64,000 bases of DNA from Competibacter_A sp002352125 (GTDB lineage Bacteria; Pseudomonadota; Gammaproteobacteria; Competibacterales; Competibacteraceae), in the NCBI GenBank assembly GCA_035441325.1, contig DAOROA010000009.1, positions 22,562-86,561 of the forward strand, in the 5' to 3' direction. Every line of letters starts with the position of its first letter. The first letter of the stretch is position 1. Below, piece after piece: positions 35,825-45,263 of the stretch. The notes beneath the pieces were generated by a model. It worked only from the letters and a program-made list of their open reading frames with translations, was not told the origin of the DNA and searched no databases. The position numbers and the translations under genes were made by a program.

Positions 35825-36400
35825 ATGGGCGAAGTTCATTTGGATCGCGATTTGGTCCAAAAGGTACAGAAAGGCGATAAGAGTGCATTCGATCTGCTGG
35901 TGCGCAAGTACCAATACAAGATCATCAAACTGATTTCCCGCTATGTGCACGATCCCAGCGAAGCCCTTGACGTATCCCAAGAAGCCTTCCTCAAGGCTTA
36001 CCGGGCGCTGCCGGGCTTTCGCGGAGACAGCGCGTTTTATACGTGGCTTTATCGCATCGCTATCAATACGGCCAAGAACTATCTGGTGGCTCAAGGTCGG
36101 CGTCCGCCGGGTTCCGATATCGATGCCCAAGAGGCTGAACAGTACGAAGGTCAATCTCTGCTGAAGGAGTACGAGACTCCCGAACGGTTGTTGCTCAAGG
36201 ATGAGATTGCAGCGACCGTGTTCAAGGCTATTGAGGAGTTGCCGGAAGATTTGCGCACGGCGATCACCCTTCGCGAACTCGAAGGGATGAGTTACGAAGA
36301 AATCGCTCAAACCATGGGGTGCCCGATCGGTACGGTGCGTTCCCGGATTTTCCGGGCACGAGAATCGATCGACGCCAAATTGCATCCACTTTTAAGCTAG
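35825..36400 (+). CDS. rpoE: RNA polymerase sigma factor RpoE (AlgU)
   Basis: This ECF sigma factor drives the envelope stress response. The 191 residues closely match AlgU: GDKSAFDLLVRKYQ, DVSQEAFLKAYRALPGFRGDSAFYTWLYRIAINTAKN region 2 (given here only as landmark ends DVSQEAF and INTAKN), and region 4 LRELEGMSYEEIAQTM with GTVRSRIFRARE. ATG 35825 is supported by AGGGG nine bases upstream and by the promoter site that lies inside a longer in-frame extension. rseA, rseB and rseC follow. Confidence 0.97.
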   Translation: MGEVHLDRDLVQKVQKGDKSAFDLLVRKYQYKIIKLISRYVHDPSEALDVSQEAFLKAYRALPGFRGDSAFYTWLYRIAINTAKNYLVAQGRRPPGSDIDAQEAEQYEGQSLLKEYETPERLLLKDEIAATVFKAIEELPEDLRTAITLRELEGMSYEEIAQTMGCPIGTVRSRIFRARESIDAKLHPLLS

Positions 36401-36416
36401 GTTCGAGATTAGAGTC

Positions 36417-37016
36417 ATGGCTGATAAGACGGCTGAACAACGATCGATGCCGGTCGAAGACGATACGAATATCGCGGCAAGTCAGCTTTCGGCGATCGTC
36501 GACGACGAATTGGAAGATAGAGAGGTCGATTTGATCTTGCGTCGCTTGAGCCGCGATCTCGATTCGAGAACGCGGTGGGAGCGTTATCATCTGATCAGCG
36601 ATGCGCTGCAGGGCCATTTGCCGGATGCGTTCGATGCTGGCTTCGCTGCGCGTGTCCGCCAGGCAGTCGAAGCTGAATCGCCGTTGCGGCCGGCCGCCAA
36701 GCCACTGCCGACGTGGTATAAACCGGTTACGGGATTTGGGTTGGCCGCTTCGGTGGTTCTGGTCGCGCTGTTTGGGTTCAAGTTGACTCGAACCGATAAC
36801 GCCTTCCCTTCCTCCGGCCAACTCGCCTCTACCGTCTTCTCCGCTCCCATCGCGATCCAGACAGCTTCGACCGCTTGGCAACCTGACAGGTCCGATAACC
36901 CGGCCGAAGCTCGATTGAACAGCTATCTAGTCAATCATAACGGTGCTGCTTCCCGAAACAGCGTAAACGGCATGTTGCCCTACGTGCGCATGGTCGGTTA
37001 CCAGACCAACCGTTAA
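36417..37016 (+). CDS. rseA: Anti-sigma-E factor RseA (MucA)
   Basis: RseA holds RpoE at the inner membrane until regulated proteolysis frees it. The 199 residues have the N-terminal sigma-binding domain (LSAIVDDELEDREVDLILRR start, RWERYHLISDAL), one membrane helix near 102-121, and a periplasmic tail. It lies 16 bases after rpoE. Confidence 0.94.
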   Translation: MADKTAEQRSMPVEDDTNIAASQLSAIVDDELEDREVDLILRRLSRDLDSRTRWERYHLISDALQGHLPDAFDAGFAARVRQAVEAESPLRPAAKPLPTWYKPVTGFGLAASVVLVALFGFKLTRTDNAFPSSGQLASTVFSAPIAIQTASTAWQPDRSDNPAEARLNSYLVNHNGAASRNSVNGMLPYVRMVGYQTNR

Positions 37017-37030
37017 AACCGCGATCCCGA

Positions 37031-38056
37031 ATGAAGCGGAAGCTATTGCAGTGCGCCTTTCTGGCGCTCGCCGCCGGGTCTTCGCCCTCCGCCGACTGCG
37101 CCCAATCAACCGCCGAAGAAGCCAAACAATGGCTAGGACGGATGATCCAAGCCACTCACGCACTCAACTACGAAGGCACTTTCATTTATGTTCAAGGCCC
37201 TCACGTGGAGGCCATGCGGGTCGTTCACGGCGGCGGTCCGGAAAACGAACGGCAGCGGTTGTTTTCGCTGAACGGCGCCCCACGGGAAATTCTGTTGGCA
37301 AACGACAGCGTAACTTGTGTGTTGCCCCGGCAACACGCAACGTTCGCGGGCGATGGGTACCAGCGTTCGCGCTTTCCCCTATCCATTCCTCGCGAGCTCG
37401 GTCAGTTGGAAAGCCACTACGATTTCGCGGTGCTGGGCGACGACCGCGTCGCGGGATTGGAAGCGCGGGTGGTCGCCATCCAACCGCGGGATGCTTGGCG
37501 ATTCGGCTACCGGCTGTGGTTGGATCGGCAGAACGGGATGCTGTTGCGTTCGGTGCTGTTAGACGACAAAGATTATCCGGTCGAGCAATTGATGTTCACC
37601 GATTTGCAGATCAAATCGCAGATCGACGAAACCGCTTTCGGATCGTCTTTGTTGCCGGGGGAGACAGTGCTGTCGACGCCAACTGAAGGTGCGCAACTTC
37701 CTGTGGGCGCGCCGGTCGCGCAGTCGGCTTGGAGCGTGCTCCATCTACCGGTTGGATTCGTCAAAATCTCGCACAACCGGTTTCCGGGAGGCTCCGGCCG
37801 GCATCCGACCGAGCATATGGTTTTTGCCGATGGACTGGCGACCGTTTCGGTGTTTTTGGAACGATTGGATGGAGCGGCGCCCTTGCTGCAGGGAGCATCT
37901 CAACTCGGTTCCATGAATGCGTTCGGGGCCAAAGTGGGCGATTACCAGGTTCTCGTGGTAGGCGAAGTGCCAGCCGCGACCGTCGAGCACATCGCCGCCT
38001 CGGTCTCGTACAATCCCGAAGTGGCCAACAGCTCGACCGAGGAAAGCAAGCAGTGA
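37031..38056 (+). CDS. rseB: Sigma-E regulatory protein RseB (MucB)
   Basis: RseB binds the periplasmic part of RseA and protects it from DegS, and it senses mislocalised lipoproteins or LPS. The 341 residues have a signal peptide (MKRKLLQCAFLALAAG), a LolA-like domain with YEGTFIYVQG and MRVVHGGG, and a C-terminal domain with PVGFVKISHNRFPG. The stop overlaps the rseC start (GTGA). Confidence 0.95.
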   Translation: MKRKLLQCAFLALAAGSSPSADCAQSTAEEAKQWLGRMIQATHALNYEGTFIYVQGPHVEAMRVVHGGGPENERQRLFSLNGAPREILLANDSVTCVLPRQHATFAGDGYQRSRFPLSIPRELGQLESHYDFAVLGDDRVAGLEARVVAIQPRDAWRFGYRLWLDRQNGMLLRSVLLDDKDYPVEQLMFTDLQIKSQIDETAFGSSLLPGETVLSTPTEGAQLPVGAPVAQSAWSVLHLPVGFVKISHNRFPGGSGRHPTEHMVFADGLATVSVFLERLDGAAPLLQGASQLGSMNAFGAKVGDYQVLVVGEVPAATVEHIAASVSYNPEVANSSTEESKQ

Positions 38057-38529
38057 TCGAAGAACGTGCGATCGTGACGGAGGCCGGCCAGGGCTACGCT
38101 TGGCTGGAAATCCAGCGCCGGTCGGCCTGCGGCGGATGCCATGCCAGCGATGGCTGCGGCACGGCGGCTCTGGCGAAAATCTGGAGCAACAAGCGGATCC
38201 GGGTGCGAGCGTTGTCGGATTTGCCGCTGCGACCCGGCGACGAGGTGGTCGTTGGCATGGCCGACGGCGTACTATTGCGTGGCGCTTTGCTCGCGTACCT
38301 CTTGCCTCTGGCACTGTTGTTTGTTGGAGCCATCTTGGGACAGGCAGCGTTTGCTTCCACCGGCGAGGAACTCGTGGTGTTATCGGGCGGCTTGGGTCTG
38401 GGATCTGGGTTTTTGATAGTGCGAGCACTGTCGCGGCGACTGCGGAACGATATTCGGTATCAGCCGGCGGTGCTGCGCCGGACGGCCGCGGCGACCGTAT
38501 CCGGGAATGTGCTTTCTTCGCCCGGATGA
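38053..38529 (+). CDS. rseC: RseC/MucC family protein
   Basis: This 158-residue inner membrane protein has an N-terminal Cys cluster (SACGGCHASDGCG) and two membrane helices near 80-125, the known RseC layout. It acts as a positive factor in sigma-E signalling and has been linked to redox and Fe-S functions in relatives. GTG 38053 overlaps the rseB stop by four bases. Confidence 0.92.
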   Translation: MIEERAIVTEAGQGYAWLEIQRRSACGGCHASDGCGTAALAKIWSNKRIRVRALSDLPLRPGDEVVVGMADGVLLRGALLAYLLPLALLFVGAILGQAAFASTGEELVVLSGGLGLGSGFLIVRALSRRLRNDIRYQPAVLRRTAAATVSGNVLSSPG

Positions 38530-38532
38530 AGC

Positions 38533-38630
38533 TATAATTGCGCCCCGATCCGAATACCGAGCATTTCCGAGTTCCCCCACCCGAGCGGCTGCGGGGGGCT
38601 TTACCCGTTCTGCCGCTCGCTTCGAGCGGT
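38533..38630 (+). promoter_or_regulatory. Promoter -10 and leader hairpin before lepA
   Basis: A perfect TATAAT lies at 38533-38538, four bases after rseC, with no convincing -35. A 7-bp hairpin (CCGCTCG/CGAGCGG, 38613-38629, G-T extension) stands in the leader 43 bases before lepA. This suggests that lepA-lepB has its own promoter in addition to read-through from rseC. Confidence 0.45.
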
Positions 38631-38672
38631 GCCGGGAAGACGTAACCTGGCGGCCAGCAGCCCGTGGAGTTC

Positions 38673-40469
38673 ATGGATCACATTCGCAATTTTTCGATCA
38701 TCGCGCATATCGACCACGGCAAGTCTACGCTCGCCGATCGCTTCATTCAGATTTGCGGCGGGTTGAGCGCACGGGAAATGGCCGAGCAAGTGCTCGACTC
38801 GATGGATTTGGAGCGGGAGCGGGGCATCACCATCAAGGCTCAGAGCGTGTCGCTGCGCTACGCTGCTCGCGATGGTCGCGCTTACCAGTTCAATATCATC
38901 GATACGCCGGGACACGTCGATTTTTCCTACGAAGTATCCCGCTCCTTGGCCGCTTGCGAAGGCGCTTTGCTGGTGGTCGATGCCGCCCAGGGCGTCGAGG
39001 CGCAGAGCGTCGCTAATTGCTACACCGCCATCGAGCAGCAGTTAGAAGTGTTGCCGGTGCTCAACAAAGTCGATCTACCGGCGGCAGACCCGGAACGGGT
39101 AGCGCACGAGATCGGTGACATCATCGGTTTGGATGCCAACCATGCCGTGCGGGTCAGCGCCAAGAGCGGCCTTGGCGTCGCAGAGCTGATGGAGGAGATC
39201 GTCCAACGTATTCCGGCGCCGAAAGGTGACCCGGATGGATCGCTCAAGGCCCTGATCGTCGATTCCTGGTTCGATAATTTCGTCGGGGTCATTTCGCTGG
39301 TCCGAGTAGTAGATGGCCGGATCGCGCCCAAACAGAAAATTCAGGTGATGTCCACCGGGCGGATCTTTCAGGTGGAATCCATCGGAATTTTTACCCCCAA
39401 GCGCAGCGAACAGCCAAGCCTGAGCGCCGGTGAAGTCGGTTACGTCATCGCCGGTATCAAGGACATCGACGGCGCACCCGTGGGCGATACCTTCACCGGG
39501 GCAGACCGGCCTGCGGTGGAACCATTGCCTGGCTTTCAGAAGGTACAGCCGCGGGTGTTCGCCGGGCTGTTTCCGGTCGAATCCGACGATTTCGGCAGCT
39601 TGCGCGAAGCCTTGCAAAAGCTTCGCTTGAACGATTCATCTTTGCATTTCGAGCCAGAAACCTCGCAAGCTATGGGCTTCGGGTTCCGCTGCGGTTTTCT
39701 GGGTTTGCTGCACATGGAGATCGTCCAGGAGCGGCTGGAACGGGAATACAACCTGGATCTGGTGACCACGGCGCCGACCGTGGTCTACGAAGTGCTCACC
39801 ACCGGGGACGAGATCTTTAAGATCGACAACCCCTCCAAGTTGCCGCCGACCAACGAAATCGCCGAAGTTCGCGAGCCGATCATCGTGGCGCATATCTTGA
39901 CGCCGCAAGATTATCTGGGTGCGATCATCACCCTGTGCATCGAAAAGCGGGGTGTGCAGCGGAATCTGCATTACGCGGGCGGCCAAGTGCAACTGAGCTT
40001 CGAGTTACCGATGAGCGAGGTGGTGCTGGATTTTTTCGACCGCCTGAAATCGGTCAGCCGAGGTTTCGCTTCGTTCGAGTACAGCTTCGAGCGGTTCCAA
40101 GCGGCGCCCCTGGTCAAGTTGGACGTGCTCATCAACGGCGATCGGGTGGATTCCCTGTCCGTCATTGTCCATCGGGAGCAAGCCCAGCGCCGTGGCCGCG
40201 AGCTGGCGGTCAAGCTTAAGGAGCTCATACCCCAGCAGATGTTCGAGGTTGCCATCCAGGCCGCTGTCGGCAGCCAAATCATCGCCCGCACCACCGTCAA
40301 GGCGCTGCGCAAAAACGTGTTGGCCAAATGCTACGGCGGCGACGTGACCCGCAAGCGCAAACTGCTGGAGAAACAGAAAGCGGGCAAGAAACGCATGAAG
40401 CAGGTCGGCAAGGTGGAAATTCCGCAAGAAGCCTTCCTGGCGGTACTAGAAATGGAGAAAAATTCGTGA
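38673..40469 (+). CDS. lepA: Elongation factor 4 (LepA)
   Basis: This translational GTPase acts on stalled or initiating ribosomes. The product is 598 residues from ATG 38673, chosen for the universal start MDHIRNFSIIAHIDHGKST. The G motifs AHIDHGKST, DTPGH and NKVD are intact and the LepA C-terminal domain with CYGGDVTRKRKLLEKQK is present. lepB follows 34 bases later. Confidence 0.98.
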   Translation: MDHIRNFSIIAHIDHGKSTLADRFIQICGGLSAREMAEQVLDSMDLERERGITIKAQSVSLRYAARDGRAYQFNIIDTPGHVDFSYEVSRSLAACEGALLVVDAAQGVEAQSVANCYTAIEQQLEVLPVLNKVDLPAADPERVAHEIGDIIGLDANHAVRVSAKSGLGVAELMEEIVQRIPAPKGDPDGSLKALIVDSWFDNFVGVISLVRVVDGRIAPKQKIQVMSTGRIFQVESIGIFTPKRSEQPSLSAGEVGYVIAGIKDIDGAPVGDTFTGADRPAVEPLPGFQKVQPRVFAGLFPVESDDFGSLREALQKLRLNDSSLHFEPETSQAMGFGFRCGFLGLLHMEIVQERLEREYNLDLVTTAPTVVYEVLTTGDEIFKIDNPSKLPPTNEIAEVREPIIVAHILTPQDYLGAIITLCIEKRGVQRNLHYAGGQVQLSFELPMSEVVLDFFDRLKSVSRGFASFEYSFERFQAAPLVKLDVLINGDRVDSLSVIVHREQAQRRGRELAVKLKELIPQQMFEVAIQAAVGSQIIARTTVKALRKNVLAKCYGGDVTRKRKLLEKQKAGKKRMKQVGKVEIPQEAFLAVLEMEKNS

Positions 40470-40503
40470 AACTTTCCAGTTTCGCCGTTGGATCATCGTA
40501 CTT

Positions 40504-41352
40504 ATGAACATCGATTTTGCTACCGTTTTAGTGATACTGACCGCATTGACTGGAAGCGTCTGGCTGGTAGACGCGTTGGTGTTGGCGCCGCGCCGCGCCC
40601 GCGTGCCGGCGACGGGAAGCGCCGGAGAGATGCGATCGATCGCGATCAAGCTACCGTGGTACGTGGATTTATCGAAGTCGTTTTTCCCGGTCATTCTGGC
40701 GGTGCTGATCTTGCGCTCGTTCGTGGTCGAGCCATTTCGGATTCCGTCCGAGTCGATGGTGCCGACCTTGCTCAAGGGCGATTTTATCCTGGTCAACAAG
40801 TTTGCCTACGGGCTGCGATTGCCGGTGCTCAACACCAAGATGATCGGAAATGGTCAGCCGGCGCGCGGCGACGTCGTCGTGTTTCGCTACCCGCCCGATC
40901 CGGCGGTCGCTTATATCAAGCGAGTGGCCGGTTTGCCGGGCGATCTGTTGGAGTATCGCGGCAACCGGCTTTTCGTCGATGGCCAACCCGTGCCTCTGAC
41001 CGCGCGGGCCGACGATCCCGCTGAGCCAGGCTATCGACAGTTTACCGAACAATTGGGCGAGGTTGGGCATCGCGTCCAAATGCTGGCCAACGGCCGGTGG
41101 GGAGGCATGGCGGGACTCTGGCCTGGACTCCAGCCGCGCCGGGAACCGGATGGCACGATTGCCTGGACTTATCAGGTTCCGCCCGGACATTATTTCGTCA
41201 TGGGCGATAATCGCGACAACAGTGCCGATAGCCGATTCTGGGGACTGTTGCCCGAAGAGAACCTGATCGGCAAAGCGTTTTTCATTTGGATGAATTGGGA
41301 TTGCATTACCTTCAGCGGCCAGTGCAACCGGATCGGGAATAGTATCGAGTAG
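40504..41352 (+). CDS. lepB: Signal peptidase I (LepB)
   Basis: LepB removes signal peptides from Sec and Tat substrates. It has two N-terminal membrane helices (about 4-27 and 59-77), the nucleophile Ser84 in PSESMVPTL, the general base Lys139 in AYIKRVAGLPGD and the GDNRDNSADSRFWG box. Length of 282 is typical. Confidence 0.98.
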   Translation: MNIDFATVLVILTALTGSVWLVDALVLAPRRARVPATGSAGEMRSIAIKLPWYVDLSKSFFPVILAVLILRSFVVEPFRIPSESMVPTLLKGDFILVNKFAYGLRLPVLNTKMIGNGQPARGDVVVFRYPPDPAVAYIKRVAGLPGDLLEYRGNRLFVDGQPVPLTARADDPAEPGYRQFTEQLGEVGHRVQMLANGRWGGMAGLWPGLQPRREPDGTIAWTYQVPPGHYFVMGDNRDNSADSRFWGLLPEENLIGKAFFIWMNWDCITFSGQCNRIGNSIE

Positions 41353-41374
41353 GCGAAAAAGAGGGGATACGACG

Positions 41375-41773
41375 ATGATGTGGACGAGACAGCCGGCCGG
41401 ACGTGAACGAGTTGGCCGACAAGGCGGGATAACCGTGATCGGCATGCTATTGTTGATCATCGCCATCGCGTTCGTCGCGTTGATCGCGATGAAGGTCGTA
41501 CCGATGTATATCCAGTACTTTTCGATCAAGTCCACGATCGAGAGCATCCGCAAGGAGCCTCAGTTGGCGCAGATGAGCGCGCAAGATATCCAGAACGCGA
41601 TTCAAAAACGATTCGACATTGGCTACGTCGATAACATTACGGCTCGGGATCTCAAGATCCGGAACGAACGCAACGGTCGGGTGATCGATCTCGTATACGA
41701 CGACGAGCGGGATTTGTTTTATGGGTTATTTGTCGTGCTGAAGGTCAAAGAATCGATCCCGCTGAACCCGTGA
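41375..41773 (+). CDS. DUF4845 membrane protein
   Basis: The 132-residue protein has a short basic N-terminus, one membrane helix near 22-40 and a periplasmic-type domain with VVPMYIQYFSIKSTIESI. This small protein is a conserved neighbour between lepB and rnc in many Gammaproteobacteria; its function is unknown. Its stop overlaps the rnc start. Confidence 0.9.
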   Translation: MMWTRQPAGRERVGRQGGITVIGMLLLIIAIAFVALIAMKVVPMYIQYFSIKSTIESIRKEPQLAQMSAQDIQNAIQKRFDIGYVDNITARDLKIRNERNGRVIDLVYDDERDLFYGLFVVLKVKESIPLNP

Positions 41774-42435
41774 ATCCGCCCATCGCTTCGTTGTGCGCCA
41801 GTCTGGACTACCATTTCCGGCAACCCGAGTTGCTGGAGGAAGCCCTCACTCACCGCAGCGCCTCGGCCCGCAACAACGAGCGGTTGGAATTTCTGGGCGA
41901 TGCATTGCTCAACGTAGTGATCGCCGAGTATCTGTTCCGGCACTATTCCAAGGCCAGCGAAGGCGAATTGAGCCGACTGCGAGCCAGCTTGGTAAAAGGC
42001 GAGACCTTGGCCGAACTGGCGCGCGGACTGAAGCTGGGAGACTGGCTGCGCCTCGGACCCGGAGAACTCAAGAGCGGGGGATTTCGGCGCGAATCGATCT
42101 TGTCGGATACGCTGGAAGCCGTTTTTGGGGCGATTTATCTGGACGATGGCTTGGAGGCCTGCCGCAGCGCGATCTTGCATCTTTATCGGGATCATCTGGC
42201 GCGACTGGCCAGCGCCAGCGAATTGAAAGACCCTAAAACCCGCTTGCAGGAATACTTGCAAGCCCGGCAGCGAGCTCTACCGATCTATAACGTCCTGGAA
42301 ATTCGCGGGGAACCGCACGCACAGAGCTTTATCGTGGAGTGTGTCGTCGCCGAATTGCGTGCGGTCGCGCTGGGAAGCAGCCGTCGCAAGGCGGAACAGG
42401 AGGCGGCTCGCCAACTACTGGAACAGATTCGATGA
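41770..42435 (+). CDS. rnc: Ribonuclease III
   Basis: RNase III cuts double-stranded RNA in rRNA and mRNA processing. The catalytic signature NERLEFLGDALLN is near residue 37, a second acidic segment SDTLEAVFGAIYLD near 113, and a double-stranded RNA-binding domain fills the last 70 residues. GTG 41770 overlaps the previous stop (GTGA) and the stop overlaps era (ATGA), so the genes are translated in a chain. Confidence 0.97.
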   Translation: MNPPIASLCASLDYHFRQPELLEEALTHRSASARNNERLEFLGDALLNVVIAEYLFRHYSKASEGELSRLRASLVKGETLAELARGLKLGDWLRLGPGELKSGGFRRESILSDTLEAVFGAIYLDDGLEACRSAILHLYRDHLARLASASELKDPKTRLQEYLQARQRALPIYNVLEIRGEPHAQSFIVECVVAELRAVALGSSRRKAEQEAARQLLEQIR

Positions 42436-43343
42436 CCGCCTCCGCACCCGTTCGCGCCGGTTATGCCGCCTTGCTGGGTCGTCCCAACGTCGGCAAATCT
42501 ACTTTGCTGAACCGGTTGATTGGCCAGAAACTCAGTATCACCGCCCCAAGACCGCAGACCACGCGGCACGTCGTTCTCGGCATTCAGACCTTGCCGGAAG
42601 CTCAGATCGTCTACGTGGATACGCCGGGATTGCACCGCCAAGCGCGGCGGGCGATGAATCGTTACTTGAACCGGGCGGCGGCGAGCGTGCTGGGTTACGT
42701 GGATGTCGTCATCTTCATGATCGAGGCGCTGCGTTGGACCGAGGAAGACGAACACGCGCTGGAGCGGCTGACCGATTTTCGGGGACCGGTGGTGTTGGTG
42801 GTCAACAAGGTAGACCGGATCGCCGGCAAATCCCGGTTGCTGCCGTTCCTGCAAGACGCGGCTGGCAAGCGGGATTTCGCCGAAATCGTGCCCGTGGCGG
42901 CGCTCGGCGGCGACAACGTGACGGCGCTGGAACGGGTTATCGCCCGTTTGCTGCCTGTTCGAGAATTCCTGTTCCCGGCAGACCAGATCACCACCGCGAG
43001 CGAGCGGTTTTTGGTGGCCGAACTGATCCGCGAAAAGCTGACCCGGTTATTGCGCGAAGAACTGCCGTATGCCCTGACCGTGGAAATTGAACGGTTCGCC
43101 GAAGAGGGGCATCTGACGCGGATCAACGCCATCATCTGGGTGGAACGCGAAACGCAAAAAGGTATTGTGATCGGCGAACGCGGCGCGACGCTGCGCGAGG
43201 CCGGTCGCCAAGCCCGCGAAGACATGGAACGCTTGCTTGGCCGCAAGGTGTTTTTGGAAACCTGGGTCAAGGTCCGCGAGGGCTGGTCCGACGACGAACA
43301 GGCGCTGCGTAGCCTGGGTTACGCCGATCTCGGGACCGGCTAA
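42432..43343 (+). CDS. era: GTPase Era
   Basis: Era is needed for 16S rRNA maturation and small-subunit assembly. The 303 residues have G1 GRPNVGKST, G3 DTPGLH, G4 NKVD and a C-terminal KH domain with GIVIGERGATLREAG. ATG 42432 overlaps the rnc stop by four bases; an in-frame upstream extension inside rnc is not real. Confidence 0.98.
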   Translation: MTASAPVRAGYAALLGRPNVGKSTLLNRLIGQKLSITAPRPQTTRHVVLGIQTLPEAQIVYVDTPGLHRQARRAMNRYLNRAAASVLGYVDVVIFMIEALRWTEEDEHALERLTDFRGPVVLVVNKVDRIAGKSRLLPFLQDAAGKRDFAEIVPVAALGGDNVTALERVIARLLPVREFLFPADQITTASERFLVAELIREKLTRLLREELPYALTVEIERFAEEGHLTRINAIIWVERETQKGIVIGERGATLREAGRQAREDMERLLGRKVFLETWVKVREGWSDDEQALRSLGYADLGTG

Positions 43344-43369
43344 GCCGCGCCGGCTGCGGGTTCCATCGC

Positions 43370-44086
43370 GTGCGCGTGTCGTTGCAGCCGGCTTTTATCC
43401 TGCACCGCCGCCCGTATCTCAACACGAGCTTGTTGCTGGAAGCGTTCGGTCGCGAGCACGGCCGGATCGGCTTGGTGGCACGCAACGCGGTTTCGCCCCG
43501 GTCGCGGTTGAAAGGGCTGCTGCAACCGTTCGCGCCGCTGCTTCTATCTTGGATGGGGGCTGGCGAGCTGGCGACTCTGACCGCTGCCGAAGAAGCCGGA
43601 CGTGCCGTTTCTTTGCCGCCAAACCGGGTATTGGCCGGTCTCTACGCTAATGAGTTACTGGTGCGGTTGTTGCCGCGCCAGGATCCACAGTCTGGATTGT
43701 TTACCGCCTACGAGGCTTTGTTGGCCGAACTGTCGGTGGCGCCTGGCGAGGAGCCGTCGTTGCGGCGGTTCGAAAAGAAATTGTTGGAAGAGTTGGGCTA
43801 CGGCCTCGCGTTGGATCGCGAGGCCACCAGCGGGGCGCCGATCCTCGCCGAGGAACATTATCGCTACGTGTTGGATCAAGGGCCGTTGATCGCCAGCCAG
43901 ACCCGGACCGGCGTACCGATTTCTGGCCAGGGACTGCTCGCTTTGCGCGATGGCATCCTGGACGATCCCGCCGTGCTGCGCGAGGTCAAGCAACTGACCC
44001 GCGCGGCTTTGGCCGAACAGTTGCGCGGGCGGGTGTTGAAGACGCGAGAGCTGTACCGAATCAAGCGGGAATCGCGACCGGAATGA
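43370..44086 (+). CDS. recO: DNA repair protein RecO
   Basis: RecO loads RecA on SSB-coated DNA with RecR. The 238 residues begin RVSLQPAFILHRRPY and have GREHGRIGLVARN in the OB fold, then a helical C-terminal domain. GTG 43370 is the likely start. In many relatives pdxJ follows recO; here the run stops and a convergent kinase gene lies 40 bases on. Confidence 0.94.
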   Translation: MRVSLQPAFILHRRPYLNTSLLLEAFGREHGRIGLVARNAVSPRSRLKGLLQPFAPLLLSWMGAGELATLTAAEEAGRAVSLPPNRVLAGLYANELLVRLLPRQDPQSGLFTAYEALLAELSVAPGEEPSLRRFEKKLLEELGYGLALDREATSGAPILAEEHYRYVLDQGPLIASQTRTGVPISGQGLLALRDGILDDPAVLREVKQLTRAALAEQLRGRVLKTRELYRIKRESRPE

Positions 44087-44126
44087 TGGAGTTTCGAGAA
44101 CGCACCGGTCCGGTCGCGCTGGCCAT

Positions 44127-45116
44127 TTACAGGAAGCTTTGCAGCACCGCCCGAGTTTCCGTCGCCGATATGCGCGGTCCCAAGCTGGTGACCAGCCTGG
44201 CCGATGCCGCCGCAGCCAAGGCGCCAGCGCGCCGGTGTTCCCACCCCCGAACCCGAGCGTAGAGGAAAGCGCCGGCGAACATGTCTCCGGCACCAACCGT
44301 GTCCACGGCTTCGACTTTGATCGGGTCGATGTCGATCGGTGTCCGGCCATTCCAAACCAGCGCGCCTTTGGCGCCTCGCGTGATCACGAACTCCTTGCTA
44401 AGGGTTTTCAGGTAATCGACCGCACCGCTCAGATCCGTGGCGCCGACCAATCCCTTGGCCTCATCCTCGTTGGCGAACAACAAATCCACGCCGGAGCCGA
44501 TCATCTCCAACAGCCCCGCCTTGAAAAACCGGACCATGTTGGGGTCGGACAGGGAGATGGCGGTTTTGACGCCGGCCGCTTCGGCGAGGCGCTTGGCTTC
44601 GATGCACGCTTGGCGGGCGGTCTCCGAGGTGACCAGGTAGCCTTCCATGTAGAAGTATGCCGAGTCGCACAAGGCAGCTTCGACCAGTTCTTTCGTGGAT
44701 AACCCGCCACTGATTCCCAGAAAAGTGCAGAGGGTACGGTCGCTGTCCGGCGTGACCAGCACCACGCAACGGCCCGTATGACCCGCTTCCTTCTCGGTGT
44801 GATGATTCGTGTCCACGCCGCCGTCGAGCAAGTCCTTCATGTAAAAATGGCCAAGATCGTCCCCCGCCACTTTGCAGGAATAAAAACTGGTCCCGCCGAA
44901 CTGGCTAACCGCGATCATCGAGTTGGCTGCCGAACCGCCCGAACTGCGCTGGTGTGGGCGCGCGACCAAGTGTTCCATCATCTTTAACTGCTGATCCTCG
45001 TCCACCAGGGTCATCACGCCCTTGTCGATGCCCAGCGCTTCCAGGTCGGCGACCTCGATCTCGTATTCCATATCCACCAGCGCGTTGCCGATCCCGTAAA
45101 CGTCATATTTCGCCAT
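44127..45116 (-). CDS. PfkB-family adenosine kinase
   Basis: This ribokinase-fold sugar/nucleoside kinase of 329 residues most resembles bacterial adenosine kinases. It has YGIGNALVDMEYE at the start, SSGGSAANSM, and the catalytic DTVGAGDMFAGAF with the base Asp. It would phosphorylate adenosine to AMP. GGAGG five bases upstream fixes ATG 45116. Its promoter carries a palindrome (see 45134-45160). Confidence 0.88.
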   Translation of the reverse strand: MAKYDVYGIGNALVDMEYEIEVADLEALGIDKGVMTLVDEDQQLKMMEHLVARPHQRSSGGSAANSMIAVSQFGGTSFYSCKVAGDDLGHFYMKDLLDGGVDTNHHTEKEAGHTGRCVVLVTPDSDRTLCTFLGISGGLSTKELVEAALCDSAYFYMEGYLVTSETARQACIEAKRLAEAAGVKTAISLSDPNMVRFFKAGLLEMIGSGVDLLFANEDEAKGLVGATDLSGAVDYLKTLSKEFVITRGAKGALVWNGRTPIDIDPIKVEAVDTVGAGDMFAGAFLYARVRGWEHRRAGALAAAASARLVTSLGPRISATETRAVLQSFL

Positions 45117-45133
45117 CGTGCCTCCATCGTCGA

Positions 45134-45160
45134 GTGATCGGAAAATCGATCACGATTATA
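45134..45160 (-). promoter_or_regulatory. Promoter -10 with overlapping palindrome for the adenosine kinase gene
   Basis: On the minus strand a perfect TATAAT lies at 45160-45155. Directly after it, around the expected transcription start, is the inverted repeat GTGATCG-6-CGATCAC (45134-45153). A weak TTGATC at 45180-45175 is only 14 bases from the -10. The palindrome position suits a repressor site. Confidence 0.5.
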
Positions 45161-45263
45161 CGTATCCGCCATTCGATCAACATGCGTTGGATCGGCGATC
45201 TTGATCCGAGTTTTCCGGATTTTCGAGCCGCGCGCATTTTCGAGCCTTGCCGGAGCCCAATAA

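Noticed and set aside
35621..36385. N-terminal extension of the nadB frame giving an 802-residue protein
   Set aside because: It is antisense to rpoE and has no conserved content; NadB starts normally at 35620.
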